Of a stretch of DNA of 28,021 nt, positions 1-6,872 are shown in pieces. This DNA comes from Sporomusaceae bacterium (GTDB taxonomy: Bacteria > Bacillota_C > Negativicutes > Sporomusales_B > UBA7701), in NCBI GenBank assembly GCA_022839045.1, contig JALHDI010000028.1:1-28021 (forward strand), read 5' to 3'. The notes below the pieces were generated by a model. It saw only the letters and a program-made list of their open reading frames with translations. It had not been told where the DNA came from and did not search any database. The translations under genes were made by a program, and so were the position numbers. Positions within the stretch are counted from its first letter, which is position 1; each line of letters begins with the position of its first letter.

Positions 1-1
1 A

Positions 2-94
2 ACCAGTTATAAGAACGCCCGCACGCTGATCCGCAAGCTTGAGCGGGACGAATTGCTCGAAGAGCTGGTCAAGGCCTACCTGGAAAAGAAGTAG
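2..94 (+). CDS. ireB: IreB family regulatory phosphoprotein (YrzL, UPF0297), 3' end only
   Basis: Only the last 30 codons lie in the window; the gene begins upstream. The visible tail contains NARTLIRKLERDELLEEL and ends VKAYLEKK. From memory this matches the C-terminus of B. subtilis YrzL (DARNLIRKLERDELIEEL) almost residue for residue. IreB is a small phosphoprotein of the Firmicutes; in Enterococcus faecalis it is a substrate of the Ser/Thr kinase IreK and affects cephalosporin resistance. The gene is normally next to ruvX, as in B. subtilis yrzL-yrrK, and ruvX follows here after one inserted gene. The stop TAG directly abuts the ATG of the next gene, which implies co-transcription. Confidence 0.85.
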   Translation, partial: TSYKNARTLIRKLERDELLEELVKAYLEKK

Positions 95-1039
95 ATGGAG
101 TACCGCGTTCTCGGCAATACGGGCCTCAAGGTGTCGCGCCTTTGTTTCGGGGCGCTCACCATCGGTCCATTGCAGGCAAACCTGCCTCTGCAGAGCGGCG
201 CCGCCGTTATCCAGGCGGCCCTGGATGCAGGGGTTAATTTTATTGACACCGCCGAACTCTACGGTACCTATCCGTACATCAAGGCCGCCTGCCGCGGCGC
301 TGCCGACGTCGTCGTAGCCTCGAAATCCTACGCCTACACCTACGATGACATGCGCCGCAGCGTGGAGGAGGCCTGCCGGGCCATCGGCCGCGACTACATC
401 GATATTTTCCTGCTCCACGAACAGCCCAGCCGCCTTACGCTTGCCGGCCACGCCGACGCTCTGGCCTATCTGGCGGATGCCAAACGCCGGGGGACGATCA
501 GGGCGGCGGGGGTATCCACCCACACCGTCGAGGTGGCGCGGGCGGCGGCGGAGATGGCGGAGATCGACATCATCCATCCTCTCTTCAATATGCACGGCAT
601 CGGGATAATGGACGGCACGGCCGCCGACATGGCCGCCGCCGTGGCCGCCGCGGCGGCCGCCGGCAAAGGCGTCTACACCATGAAAGCGCTGGGAGGCGGA
701 CACCTCATCAAGGACGCCGCCGCCGCGCTCGCCTGGGCGCTTGCCGCCCCCGGCGTCGGCGCCGTCGCGGTGGGCATGCAGTCGACCGACGAGGTCGCGT
801 ATAACTGTGCCCTGTTCGCGGGGGACAAGCCTGACGAAGCGCTCGCCGCCCGCCTGGCGGGGCGCACGCGGCGGCTGCTGGTGGAAGAGTGGTGCGCAGG
901 CTGCGGACGCTGCGCGGACAGGTGTCCGGCCGGGGCGTTGAGCCTCAGGAACGGGCGCGCCGTGGTCGACCCGGCGAAATGTCTCTGTTGCGGCTATTGC
1001 GGGGCGCACTGTCCGGAGTTTTGCCTCAAGATAATATGA
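95..1039 (+). CDS. Aldo/keto reductase with C-terminal 2[4Fe-4S] ferredoxin domain
   Basis: A 314-residue protein with two parts. Residues 1-250 form an aldo/keto reductase barrel opening MEYRVLGNTGLKVSRLCFG. The catalytic tetrad is visible as D51, Y56, K77 and H108 (IDTAELYG, then LLHEQ). Residues 267-310 form a bacterial ferredoxin module with two CxxCxxCxxxCP clusters: C267/270/273/277 and C296/299/302/306. The family reduces carbonyls with NAD(P)H, and the iron-sulfur tail suggests electron exchange with another carrier; substrate and partner are unknown. The ATG follows the ireB stop with no gap, so translation is probably coupled. The gene interrupts the usual ireB-ruvX pair. A long Ala-rich stretch around residues 178-195 looks like GC-rich expansion. 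Confidence 0.9.
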   Translation: MEYRVLGNTGLKVSRLCFGALTIGPLQANLPLQSGAAVIQAALDAGVNFIDTAELYGTYPYIKAACRGAADVVVASKSYAYTYDDMRRSVEEACRAIGRDYIDIFLLHEQPSRLTLAGHADALAYLADAKRRGTIRAAGVSTHTVEVARAAAEMAEIDIIHPLFNMHGIGIMDGTAADMAAAVAAAAAAGKGVYTMKALGGGHLIKDAAAALAWALAAPGVGAVAVGMQSTDEVAYNCALFAGDKPDEALAARLAGRTRRLLVEEWCAGCGRCADRCPAGALSLRNGRAVVDPAKCLCCGYCGAHCPEFCLKII

Positions 1040-1064
1040 ACATTAATAATAATCGGGAGACGTT

Positions 1065-1493
1065 ATGCGCATACTAGCACTCGACGTCGGCGACAAGACG
1101 ATCGGCGTAGCCGTCAGCGACGAATTGGGGCTGACCGCCCAGGGACTGGAGGTCATCCGCCGGACGTCGCCCGCGGCCGACTTCCACCGCCTCGCGGAGC
1201 TTGCCGCCGCCTACGAGGTGGATACCTTCCTCATCGGCCTGCCGAAGAACATGAACGGCACGATCGGTCCGCGGGGCGAGGCTGCCCAGCGGTTCGCCGC
1301 CGAGGTGGAGGCCGCTTTCCCGTCGTGCACCGTAAAACTGTGGGACGAGCGCCTGTCGACGGTGGCGGCGGAAAGGTCGCTGATCGCGGCTGACGTCAGC
1401 CGCCGGCGGCGCCGCCAGGTGATCGACAAGATGGCGGCGGTGTTCATTCTCCAGGGCTATCTGGACAGCCTGCCGGCCCATAAACTTCCTTGA
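1065..1493 (+). CDS. ruvX: Putative Holliday junction resolvase / pre-16S rRNA nuclease RuvX (YqgF, YrrK)
   Basis: A 142-residue protein, the usual family length. It has an RNase H-like fold with the first catalytic Asp in [16 protein letters not shown] (D7), the GLPKNMNG loop, the [11 protein letters not shown] motif with an acidic residue, and [14 protein letters not shown] near the C-terminus. Family members process 16S rRNA 5' ends or resolve Holliday junctions; the sequence does not show which role dominates. GGGAGA precedes the ATG. The gene follows the aldo/keto reductase after 25 bp and is probably in the same transcript as ireB. Its stop codon lies inside the -35 box of the next promoter. 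Confidence 0.93.
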   Translation: MRILALDVGDKTIGVAVSDELGLTAQGLEVIRRTSPAADFHRLAELAAAYEVDTFLIGLPKNMNGTIGPRGEAAQRFAAEVEAAFPSCTVKLWDERLSTVAAERSLIAADVSRRRRRQVIDKMAAVFILQGYLDSLPAHKLP

Positions 1494-1518
1494 CAGGCTA
1501 TTTCTTCTAGGCTACAAT
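1490..1518 (+). promoter_or_regulatory. Sigma-A-type promoter for the DUF1292 gene
   Basis: TTGACA at 1490-1495 is a perfect -35. A 17-bp spacer follows, then TACAAT at 1513-1518, which is 5 of 6 for the -10. The start codon lies 31 bp further on, after GAGGTGA. The -35 contains the TGA stop of ruvX. Confidence 0.85.
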
Positions 1519-1548
1519 TACAGTGATATAAGGAAATGAGGTGACGAA

Positions 1549-1884
1549 ATGGCCGATTTTGAAAAGGACGACATGGAAATGGAAGAAGAACCCGTTGTCG
1601 TGATGACCGACGAAGAGGGCAACGAATATTATTACCGCGAAGAAGTAATCATCCCCGTGGGCGATAAGAAATTTGCCATCCTGGTGCCCATCAGCATCGA
1701 TGAGGACGAGGAAGAGTGCGGTTGCGGCTGCGGCTGCGAGGAAGAAGAAACCGACGTCTATATCGCTCGTATCGATATCGACGAGAACGGCGAAGAAATC
1801 TACGTCGATCCCACCGACGCCGAATTCGACGAAGTCCGCCAGGCTTACGAAGACCTGCTGGCGGAAGAGGAAGACGAAGCATAA
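1549..1884 (+). CDS. DUF1292 family protein (YrzB-like), Cys-Gly-rich variant
   Basis: A 111-residue, very acidic protein. The DUF1292 core is recognisable from VVVMTDEEGNEYYYREEVII and a second acidic-beta segment near the C-terminus. The family function is unknown, but the gene is conserved between ruvX and mltG in Firmicutes (yrzB in B. subtilis). Unusual here is the alternating CGCGCGC at residues 57-63, which gives four cysteines flanked by acidic runs. That could bind a metal or carry redox thiols; this is inference. The start has a strong GAGGTGA. The gene is transcribed alone, with a sigma-A promoter upstream and an intrinsic terminator 20 bp downstream. Confidence 0.9.
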   Translation: MADFEKDDMEMEEEPVVVMTDEEGNEYYYREEVIIPVGDKKFAILVPISIDEDEEECGCGCGCEEEETDVYIARIDIDENGEEIYVDPTDAEFDEVRQAYEDLLAEEEDEA

Positions 1885-1901
1885 TCGACAATACCTACCG
1901 C

Positions 1902-1931
1902 AATGGAGCCAGCAACGGCTTCATTTTTTTT
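1902..1931 (+). terminator. Rho-independent terminator after the DUF1292 gene
   Basis: The core stem GGAGCC (1905-1910) pairs with GGCTTC (1917-1922) with one G-T wobble, around the loop AGCAAC. It extends by three A-T pairs and runs into eight T residues. Confidence 0.85.
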
Positions 1932-1948
1932 GTCCGACTGTGTATAAT
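1920..1948 (+). promoter_or_regulatory. Probable sigma-A promoter for mltG
   Basis: TATAAT at 1943-1948 is a perfect -10. With a 17-bp spacer the -35 would be TTCATT (1920-1925), which is only 3 of 6. It overlaps the right arm and T-tract of the preceding terminator. The start codon is 27 bp downstream of the -10. Confidence 0.6.
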
Positions 1949-1974
1949 ATACCTTGCAAGTGAGGTGATCTTAG

Positions 1975-2991
1975 ATGCTGCAATTAGACAAGCAGATACG
2001 CAAGTGGCTTATTCCGCTGGTTATCGCCGGCGTGTTCGCCCTGGGAGCGGGCAGCGCCGTTTATAGCCTCGCCAGGCCGGTCAACGCCGCCTCCGGCGAC
2101 GCCGTAATAGTCGACGTGAAGCCGGGGATGGCAACCCAGGCAATCGGCGAGCTTTTGTATGATAAAGGGCTGGTCAAGAATGTGCTGATCTTCCGGGTCA
2201 TGGCCAAGATGGAAGGGCTGGAAGGCCGCCTGCAAGCGGGAGAGTACGCCTTCAGCAAGGCGATGACGGTCAGGGAAATAATCGGCAAGCTGGCGCGGGG
2301 CGAAACAGCCTATAAACAGTTCACCATCCCCGAAGGGTTCACCATTGACCAGATAGCAGCCCTCCTGGAGAAGAACAAGCTGGCCTCAGCGGCCAAATAC
2401 AAGGAATTCGCCGCCGGCTACGCGCCGTACGACTATATCAATCCTGCCGCGAACGCCAAATATAAAGCCGAAGGGTTCGTGTTCCCGGACACCTACCGCG
2501 TGGCGGCCGGCACCAGCGAAGAACAGCTGGTCAAGATGATGGTGTCTCAGTTCGACAGCCAGTTCACGCCGGACATGCGGCAGCGAGCGGCCGAGCTCGG
2601 CCTTTCGGTGCGGGAAGTGGTCATCCTGGCCTCGCTGGTCGAAAAGGAAGCCCAGGTGGCCGGGGAACGCCCGGTCATCGCCGGCGTTTTCCTCAAACGG
2701 CTGAAACTCGAGATGGCGCTGCAATCGTGCGCCACCATCCAGTATATCCTCGGTTATCCGAAACCCGAGCTGACGGTGCAGGATACCGAAATCCCCTCGC
2801 CCTACAACACCTACCAGAACATGGGTCTGCCGCCCGGTCCCATCGCCAGTCCCGGGCTGGCGGCCATCAAGGCGGTGCTCTATCCGGCCGACACCGATTA
2901 CCTGTATTTCTTCGCCAACAAGGACGGCAGCCACGTATTCAGCCGAACGTATGACGAGCACCTTGCCGCCATCAACCGGGACGGCAATTAG
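1975..2991 (+). CDS. mltG: Endolytic peptidoglycan transglycosylase MltG (YceG, YrrL)
   Basis: A 338-residue membrane-anchored lytic transglycosylase that cuts nascent glycan strands and is thought to end their polymerisation. One N-terminal membrane helix spans about residues 11-31, followed by an extracytoplasmic LysM-like region (VDVKPGMATQAIGELLYDKG). The YceG catalytic part carries the family signature EGFVFPDTYRV (166-176) and the putative catalytic Glu E223 in LASLVEKEAQ, aligned from memory with E. coli E218. GAGGTGATC precedes the ATG. The stop TAG directly abuts the ATG of trmR, so the two are probably translationally coupled. The position matches B. subtilis yrrL. Confidence 0.95.
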   Translation: MLQLDKQIRKWLIPLVIAGVFALGAGSAVYSLARPVNAASGDAVIVDVKPGMATQAIGELLYDKGLVKNVLIFRVMAKMEGLEGRLQAGEYAFSKAMTVREIIGKLARGETAYKQFTIPEGFTIDQIAALLEKNKLASAAKYKEFAAGYAPYDYINPAANAKYKAEGFVFPDTYRVAAGTSEEQLVKMMVSQFDSQFTPDMRQRAAELGLSVREVVILASLVEKEAQVAGERPVIAGVFLKRLKLEMALQSCATIQYILGYPKPELTVQDTEIPSPYNTYQNMGLPPGPIASPGLAAIKAVLYPADTDYLYFFANKDGSHVFSRTYDEHLAAINRDGN

Positions 2992-3600
2992 ATGGATGAT
3001 CTGCTGAGGTCGATGGAGGAATACGCCGCCCTGCGGACCATACCGGTCATCGGCCGCGACAGCGCAGCGCTGCTGGCGGCTGCCGTGGCGGATGCCAGGC
3101 CGCGGGCCATCCTCGAGATCGGCACCGCCATCGGCTATTCCACCTTGCTGATGGCCGCGCAGGCGCCAGCCGACGCGGTGATAACAACCATCGAAGTCGA
3201 CGTCGACCGGGCTGCGGCGGCGGAGGCTTTCTTCCGCCGCTCGCGCCACGCCGGCCGCATCGAGCTGCTGGTGGGCGATGCGGCAGTCATCCTCCCCGGC
3301 TTGGGCGGCGCTTTCGACTTCCTGTTCATCGACGCCGGCAAAGCCCATTACCTCGATTATCTCGCCAAGGCGCTGGACAAGCTCCGGCCGGGCGCGGTCA
3401 TCTTCGCCGACAACGTCCACTTCTACGGTCTGGTAACGGCTGAAAAGCCGCCGCGCCGGATGCGGACGCTCGTCAAGAGGATGCGCGCCTACCTGGATTT
3501 CGTAAACAACGACCCCCGTTTCGCCACGACCGTCCATCCGGTCGGCGACGGCATCGCCATTTCCCGTTTTCAGGGGGACAATAGCCATGCGCATTCCTGA
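2992..3600 (+). CDS. trmR: O-methyltransferase, probably tRNA 5-hydroxyuridine methyltransferase TrmR (YrrM)
   Basis: A 202-residue class I SAM-dependent methyltransferase of the O-MT 3 (catechol-like) family. SAM motif I is LEIGTAIGYS (41-50). The metal/substrate residues are visible in FLFIDAGKAHY (D114, K117) and IFADNVHFYG (D140, N141). In B. subtilis YrrM (TrmR) converts ho5U34 of tRNA to mo5U34. The assignment is strengthened because the U32-family gene that makes ho5U follows directly and overlaps it by 14 bp. The start ATG follows the mltG stop with no gap. The generic alternative would be a small-molecule O-methyltransferase. Confidence 0.85.
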   Translation: MDDLLRSMEEYAALRTIPVIGRDSAALLAAAVADARPRAILEIGTAIGYSTLLMAAQAPADAVITTIEVDVDRAAAAEAFFRRSRHAGRIELLVGDAAVILPGLGGAFDFLFIDAGKAHYLDYLAKALDKLRPGAVIFADNVHFYGLVTAEKPPRRMRTLVKRMRAYLDFVNNDPRFATTVHPVGDGIAISRFQGDNSHAHS

Positions 3601-4816
3601 ACTTCTCGCAACCGCCGGCAACCTCGAAAAGCTCCGCGTCGCCCTGGCGTACGGAGCCGACGCCGTCTATTTCGGCGGCAAAAACTTCGGCCTCAGGGCT
3701 TTTTCCGACAATTTCAGCGACGAGGAGCTGGCGGCAGCCGTCGCCGTCGCCCATAAGGCCGGCAGGAAAGCGTACGTCACCGTCAACGTTTTTCCCCACA
3801 ATGAAGACCTGGCGGCCCTGCCCGCCTACATAGCGCTGCTGCGCGATATCGGCGCCGACGCGGTGATAATCTCCGACCCGGGCGTCTACCGGATCGCCCG
3901 CCAGGTAGCCCCCGCGCTTCCCGTCCACATCAGCACCCAGGCCAACACGACCAACTGGTCGGCCGCCCTGTTCTGGCAGGAGCTGGGCGTCCGCAGGATC
4001 GTGCTGGCCCGCGAAGTCTCGCTGGCCGACATCAGGCAGATCCGCGAAAAAACCGCAGTGGAACTGGAAGCCTTCGTCCACGGCGCCATGTGCATCTCTT
4101 ACTCCGGCCGTTGCCTGCTCAGCAACTACTTCACCGGCCGTGACGCCAACCGGGGCGAGTGCGCCCAGGCTTGTCGCTGGCGCTACCAGGTGGTCGAGGA
4201 GACGCGGCCGGGCCAGTACTTCCCGGTCATCGAGGACGAGCGCGGCACTTATATGTTCAATTCGCGCGACTTGTGCCTCTTGCCCCATATCCCCGCCATG
4301 ATGGCCAGCGGGCTGGGCAGTCTCAAGATCGAAGGCCGGATGAAAAGCGTCCACTACGTCGCGACCGTCGTCAAGGTATACCGCGAGGCGCTTGACGCCT
4401 ATGCCGCCGACCCGCGGCAGTTCGCGGTCCGTGAGGCGTGGCTGGCCGAACTGGCGGCGATTTCCCACCGTCCGTACACCACCGGGTTCGCCTTCGGCAA
4501 ACCCGGTCCCCAGGACCAGCTTTACGACGGCGGCACCTATAGCCAGAGCCACGATTTCATAGGGCTGGTGCGGGGTTACGATCCGGCCCGCGGCATGGCG
4601 GCGGTGGAGCAGCGCAACAACATGAAGGTCGGCGAAGAAATCGAGATTCTCCTGCCGCAAGGCGCCAACTTCCGCCAGACGATCGCCGCCATGTTCGACG
4701 CCGACGGCAATCCCATCGAGGTAGCCCCTCATCCCCAGCAGCTTGTTTACATACCCACGGACCGACCGGTGGAAGAACTGGCCATGCTGCGGCGAAAGGC
4801 GGCCGGCGATGTTTGA
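3587..4816 (+). CDS. trhP: U32 family protein, probable tRNA hydroxylase TrhP (YrrN/YrrO type)
   Basis: A 409-residue protein labelled 'peptidase U32'. The family signature spans residues 161-179 (EAFVHGAMCISYSGRCLLS). Four cysteines (C169, C176, C192, C196) are placed to bind an iron-sulfur cluster. In E. coli (YegQ) and B. subtilis (YrrN/YrrO), relatives are needed for prephenate-dependent hydroxylation of tRNA U34 to ho5U. B. subtilis has two adjacent U32 genes; here there is one, of full single-subunit length. It overlaps trmR by 14 bp and the DUF4911 gene by 8 bp, so the three are tightly coupled. Protease activity is an older suggestion for the family and less likely here. Confidence 0.87.
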   Translation: MRIPELLATAGNLEKLRVALAYGADAVYFGGKNFGLRAFSDNFSDEELAAAVAVAHKAGRKAYVTVNVFPHNEDLAALPAYIALLRDIGADAVIISDPGVYRIARQVAPALPVHISTQANTTNWSAALFWQELGVRRIVLAREVSLADIRQIREKTAVELEAFVHGAMCISYSGRCLLSNYFTGRDANRGECAQACRWRYQVVEETRPGQYFPVIEDERGTYMFNSRDLCLLPHIPAMMASGLGSLKIEGRMKSVHYVATVVKVYREALDAYAADPRQFAVREAWLAELAAISHRPYTTGFAFGKPGPQDQLYDGGTYSQSHDFIGLVRGYDPARGMAAVEQRNNMKVGEEIEILLPQGANFRQTIAAMFDADGNPIEVAPHPQQLVYIPTDRPVEELAMLRRKAAGDV

Positions 4817-5027
4817 CGACAGCACCATCTTCATCCGCGTCGATCCGCGCGACGTCAACTTCGTCAACCGGATAATGGAGGGGCACGAATACCTGGGTGT
4901 CGTCACGACGGTCGACAAAGCACGCGGCGTGCTGGCCGTACGGGCCACCGCCGACACCGCCGCCGCCGCGCGGGACATCCTCGGCCGCCTGCCGGTGGCG
5001 CTCGAATTTCTCGAAAAACCCGAGTAA
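4809..5027 (+). CDS. DUF4911 domain protein
   Basis: A 72-residue protein that reads MFDDSTIFIRVDPRDVNFVN and continues through IMEGHEYLGVVTTVDKARG, matching DUF4911 as remembered. I chose the ATG at 4809 over an in-frame ATG at 4743. The earlier start would add 22 residues translated from inside trhP that do not resemble the family, while AAAGGCGG sits upstream of 4809. The gene overlaps the end of trhP by 8 bp and is the last of the mltG transcript. Function is unknown; the compact alpha-beta pattern and the coupling suggest an accessory to the tRNA-modifying U32 protein, but that is inference. Confidence 0.85.
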   Translation: MFDDSTIFIRVDPRDVNFVNRIMEGHEYLGVVTTVDKARGVLAVRATADTAAAARDILGRLPVALEFLEKPE

Positions 5028-5041
5028 CAGCCCCAAAGCTC

Positions 5042-5070
5042 CAATCCCCCGGCCAACCGCCGGGGGATTG
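5042..5070 (+). terminator. Strong hairpin, probable terminator of the mltG-DUF4911 transcript
   Basis: A perfect 12-bp stem, CAATCCCCCGGC against GCCGGGGGATTG, closes a five-base loop (CAACC). It lies 15 bp after the DUF4911 stop. The following TTCC is poor in T, so termination may be incomplete or the hairpin may protect the 3' end. Confidence 0.65.
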
Positions 5071-5162
5071 TTCCGTCCGGCGGCTTCATCGCAGGGTGGC
5101 CGCACGGTTAAGCAGGCAACAAATGGAGAAACTAAGGGTAAAGAAGTACACGAGGTGACCCG

Positions 5163-6821
5163 ATGTTTTCCAGCCAAAGGGTTTTCGGTTTAGCCCTGCT
5201 GTTCACCCTCCTCTGCGCTCTGCTCGCCGGCCGGCTCGTTTATCTCCACCTCGTCGCCGGCCCACGCCTCGCTTTGCAGAGCATCGGCGGCCGCGTTCAG
5301 GAAGTGCCGGTCGACGTAGATAGGGGGGAGATCCTTGACCGCGGCGGCGTGCCGCTCACCAACACCGCCCAGCACTTCAGCCTGGCTGTTTTTCCCACCC
5401 AGATCGCCGACGCGCGGCAAACAGCCGAAGAACTCGCCGAACTCACCGGCTTCGACGCCGCGAAAATCGCCGACAGCATCGGCCGCGACTGGCGGCCGTT
5501 CAAGCTGAAAACCGATATGGACGCGGTCAGCGCCCGAAAGGTCAACGCCCGCCGCATCCCGGGCGTGATGGCGGTCGCCGAGAAGGTGCGTTACGGCTAC
5601 AGCTCGCTGGCCGCCCATGTCGTCGGTTACATAAACGTCGCCGACAACCGTGGCGTCAGCGGCATCGAAGGCATGTACGACGATATTCTCCGCGGCAGCC
5701 AGCCCACCTACCTCGTGGCGGTCGTCGACGCCGGGCAGCAGCTCATCCCCGGACTCGGCTACAAAAGGGTAAGATTGGCGGACAGCAGCGGTCCCAGCCA
5801 CGTCGTTCTCACCATCGACAGCCGGGTGCAAAGAATCGTCGAGAAAGTGATGGACGAGAATATCGGCAAAGGGGCGGTTGTCGTCATGCGCCCCGGGACG
5901 GGGGAAATTTTGGCGATGGCCTCCCGGCCGGGCTTCGACGCCAACAACCTCGGCGAATATCTCGGCCGAGGGACGGCGCCGCTCTTGAATCGGGCGGTGG
6001 CGGCCTATCAGCCGGGATCGGTGTTCAAGCTCGCGGTAGCGGCCGCCGCCCTAGAAGAGCGGGAGGTACGGCCGACCGACCAATTCTACGACCCGGGTCA
6101 TATCGATATAAACGGACTCCGGTTCAAAGGCTGGGACTATGAAAAGGGCGGGCGCGGCGCACTCACCTTCGCCGAGGCCATGGCCCACTCCAGCAATCCT
6201 GTCGTAATCCAGGTTGGCATGAAGCTCGGGGCGGCCAGACTGATCGACTACGCCGGGCGGCTCGGTTTCGGCCGCAAAACCAGGCTGGAGTTCGACGGCG
6301 AAGCCGACGGCAATCTACCGTCGCCGGACAGCGTCTACCCCGGCGACCTCGCCAACCTCTCGATCGGGCAGGGGACGCTCGAGGCAACGCCGCTTCAGAT
6401 CGCCTGCCTGGTCGCCACCATCGTCAACGACGGCATAGCCGTCGATCCTTACATCGTCAGCCGGCTTACCGCCACCGACGGGACGGTCGTCAAGAGTTTT
6501 CCCGCCTCGCGCGGTCACCGCGTGCTTTCCCGGCAGACGGCGAGTCAACTACGGGAGATGATGAAGGCCGTCACCCGTATCGGCACGGGGCAGGCGGCGT
6601 ATGTCGACGGCTTCGGCAGCGCCGGCAAGACGGGCACGGCGGAAACGGGGCGCTCTGGCCCCGCCGGCCGGAGCGTCAACCACGCCTGGTTCGCAGGATA
6701 CGCCCCCCTTGATAATCCGCAGTATGTCATGGTAGTATTTGTAGAAGATGGTATGTCGGGCGGCGATGTGGCCGCCCCCATTTTCCGGGAGATAACGACG
6801 CGGATTCTGACAGGCGGCTGA
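5163..6821 (+). CDS. Class B penicillin-binding protein (peptidoglycan D,D-transpeptidase, PbpI/SpoVD-like)
   Basis: A 552-residue bitopic protein. One N-terminal membrane helix covers about residues 6-32. A PBP dimerisation domain begins near the conserved RGEILDRGGVPL (54-65). The transpeptidase domain has all three active-site motifs: SVFK (S286, K289), SSN (343-345) and KTGT (489-492). It should cross-link peptide stems outside the membrane. Its place after mltG/trmR/trhP matches B. subtilis pbpI (yrrR), but I cannot tell a vegetative from a sporulation role. No C-terminal PASTA domain is present, unlike many SpoVD proteins. GAGGTGA precedes the ATG. Confidence 0.9.
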   Translation: MFSSQRVFGLALLFTLLCALLAGRLVYLHLVAGPRLALQSIGGRVQEVPVDVDRGEILDRGGVPLTNTAQHFSLAVFPTQIADARQTAEELAELTGFDAAKIADSIGRDWRPFKLKTDMDAVSARKVNARRIPGVMAVAEKVRYGYSSLAAHVVGYINVADNRGVSGIEGMYDDILRGSQPTYLVAVVDAGQQLIPGLGYKRVRLADSSGPSHVVLTIDSRVQRIVEKVMDENIGKGAVVVMRPGTGEILAMASRPGFDANNLGEYLGRGTAPLLNRAVAAYQPGSVFKLAVAAAALEEREVRPTDQFYDPGHIDINGLRFKGWDYEKGGRGALTFAEAMAHSSNPVVIQVGMKLGAARLIDYAGRLGFGRKTRLEFDGEADGNLPSPDSVYPGDLANLSIGQGTLEATPLQIACLVATIVNDGIAVDPYIVSRLTATDGTVVKSFPASRGHRVLSRQTASQLREMMKAVTRIGTGQAAYVDGFGSAGKTGTAETGRSGPAGRSVNHAWFAGYAPLDNPQYVMVVFVEDGMSGGDVAAPIFREITTRILTGG

Positions 6822-6872
6822 CCGTATATGCCGTCCGGCGGAATGCGGATAATAAGGTTAACGGAGGTTACC

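Noticed and set aside
4743..4808. Longer DUF4911 start at 4743
   Set aside because: The extra 22 residues come from trhP sequence read in another frame and do not resemble the family.
3473..5089. 538-residue minus-strand ORF over trhP
   Set aside because: Antisense shadow of a gene with clear U32 motifs, with no recognisable domain of its own.
5124..5159. 11-codon ORF before the class B PBP as a leader peptide
   Set aside because: It starts with an ATG lacking a good ribosome-binding site and ends inside the GAGGTGA of the next gene. Nothing marks it as more than chance.
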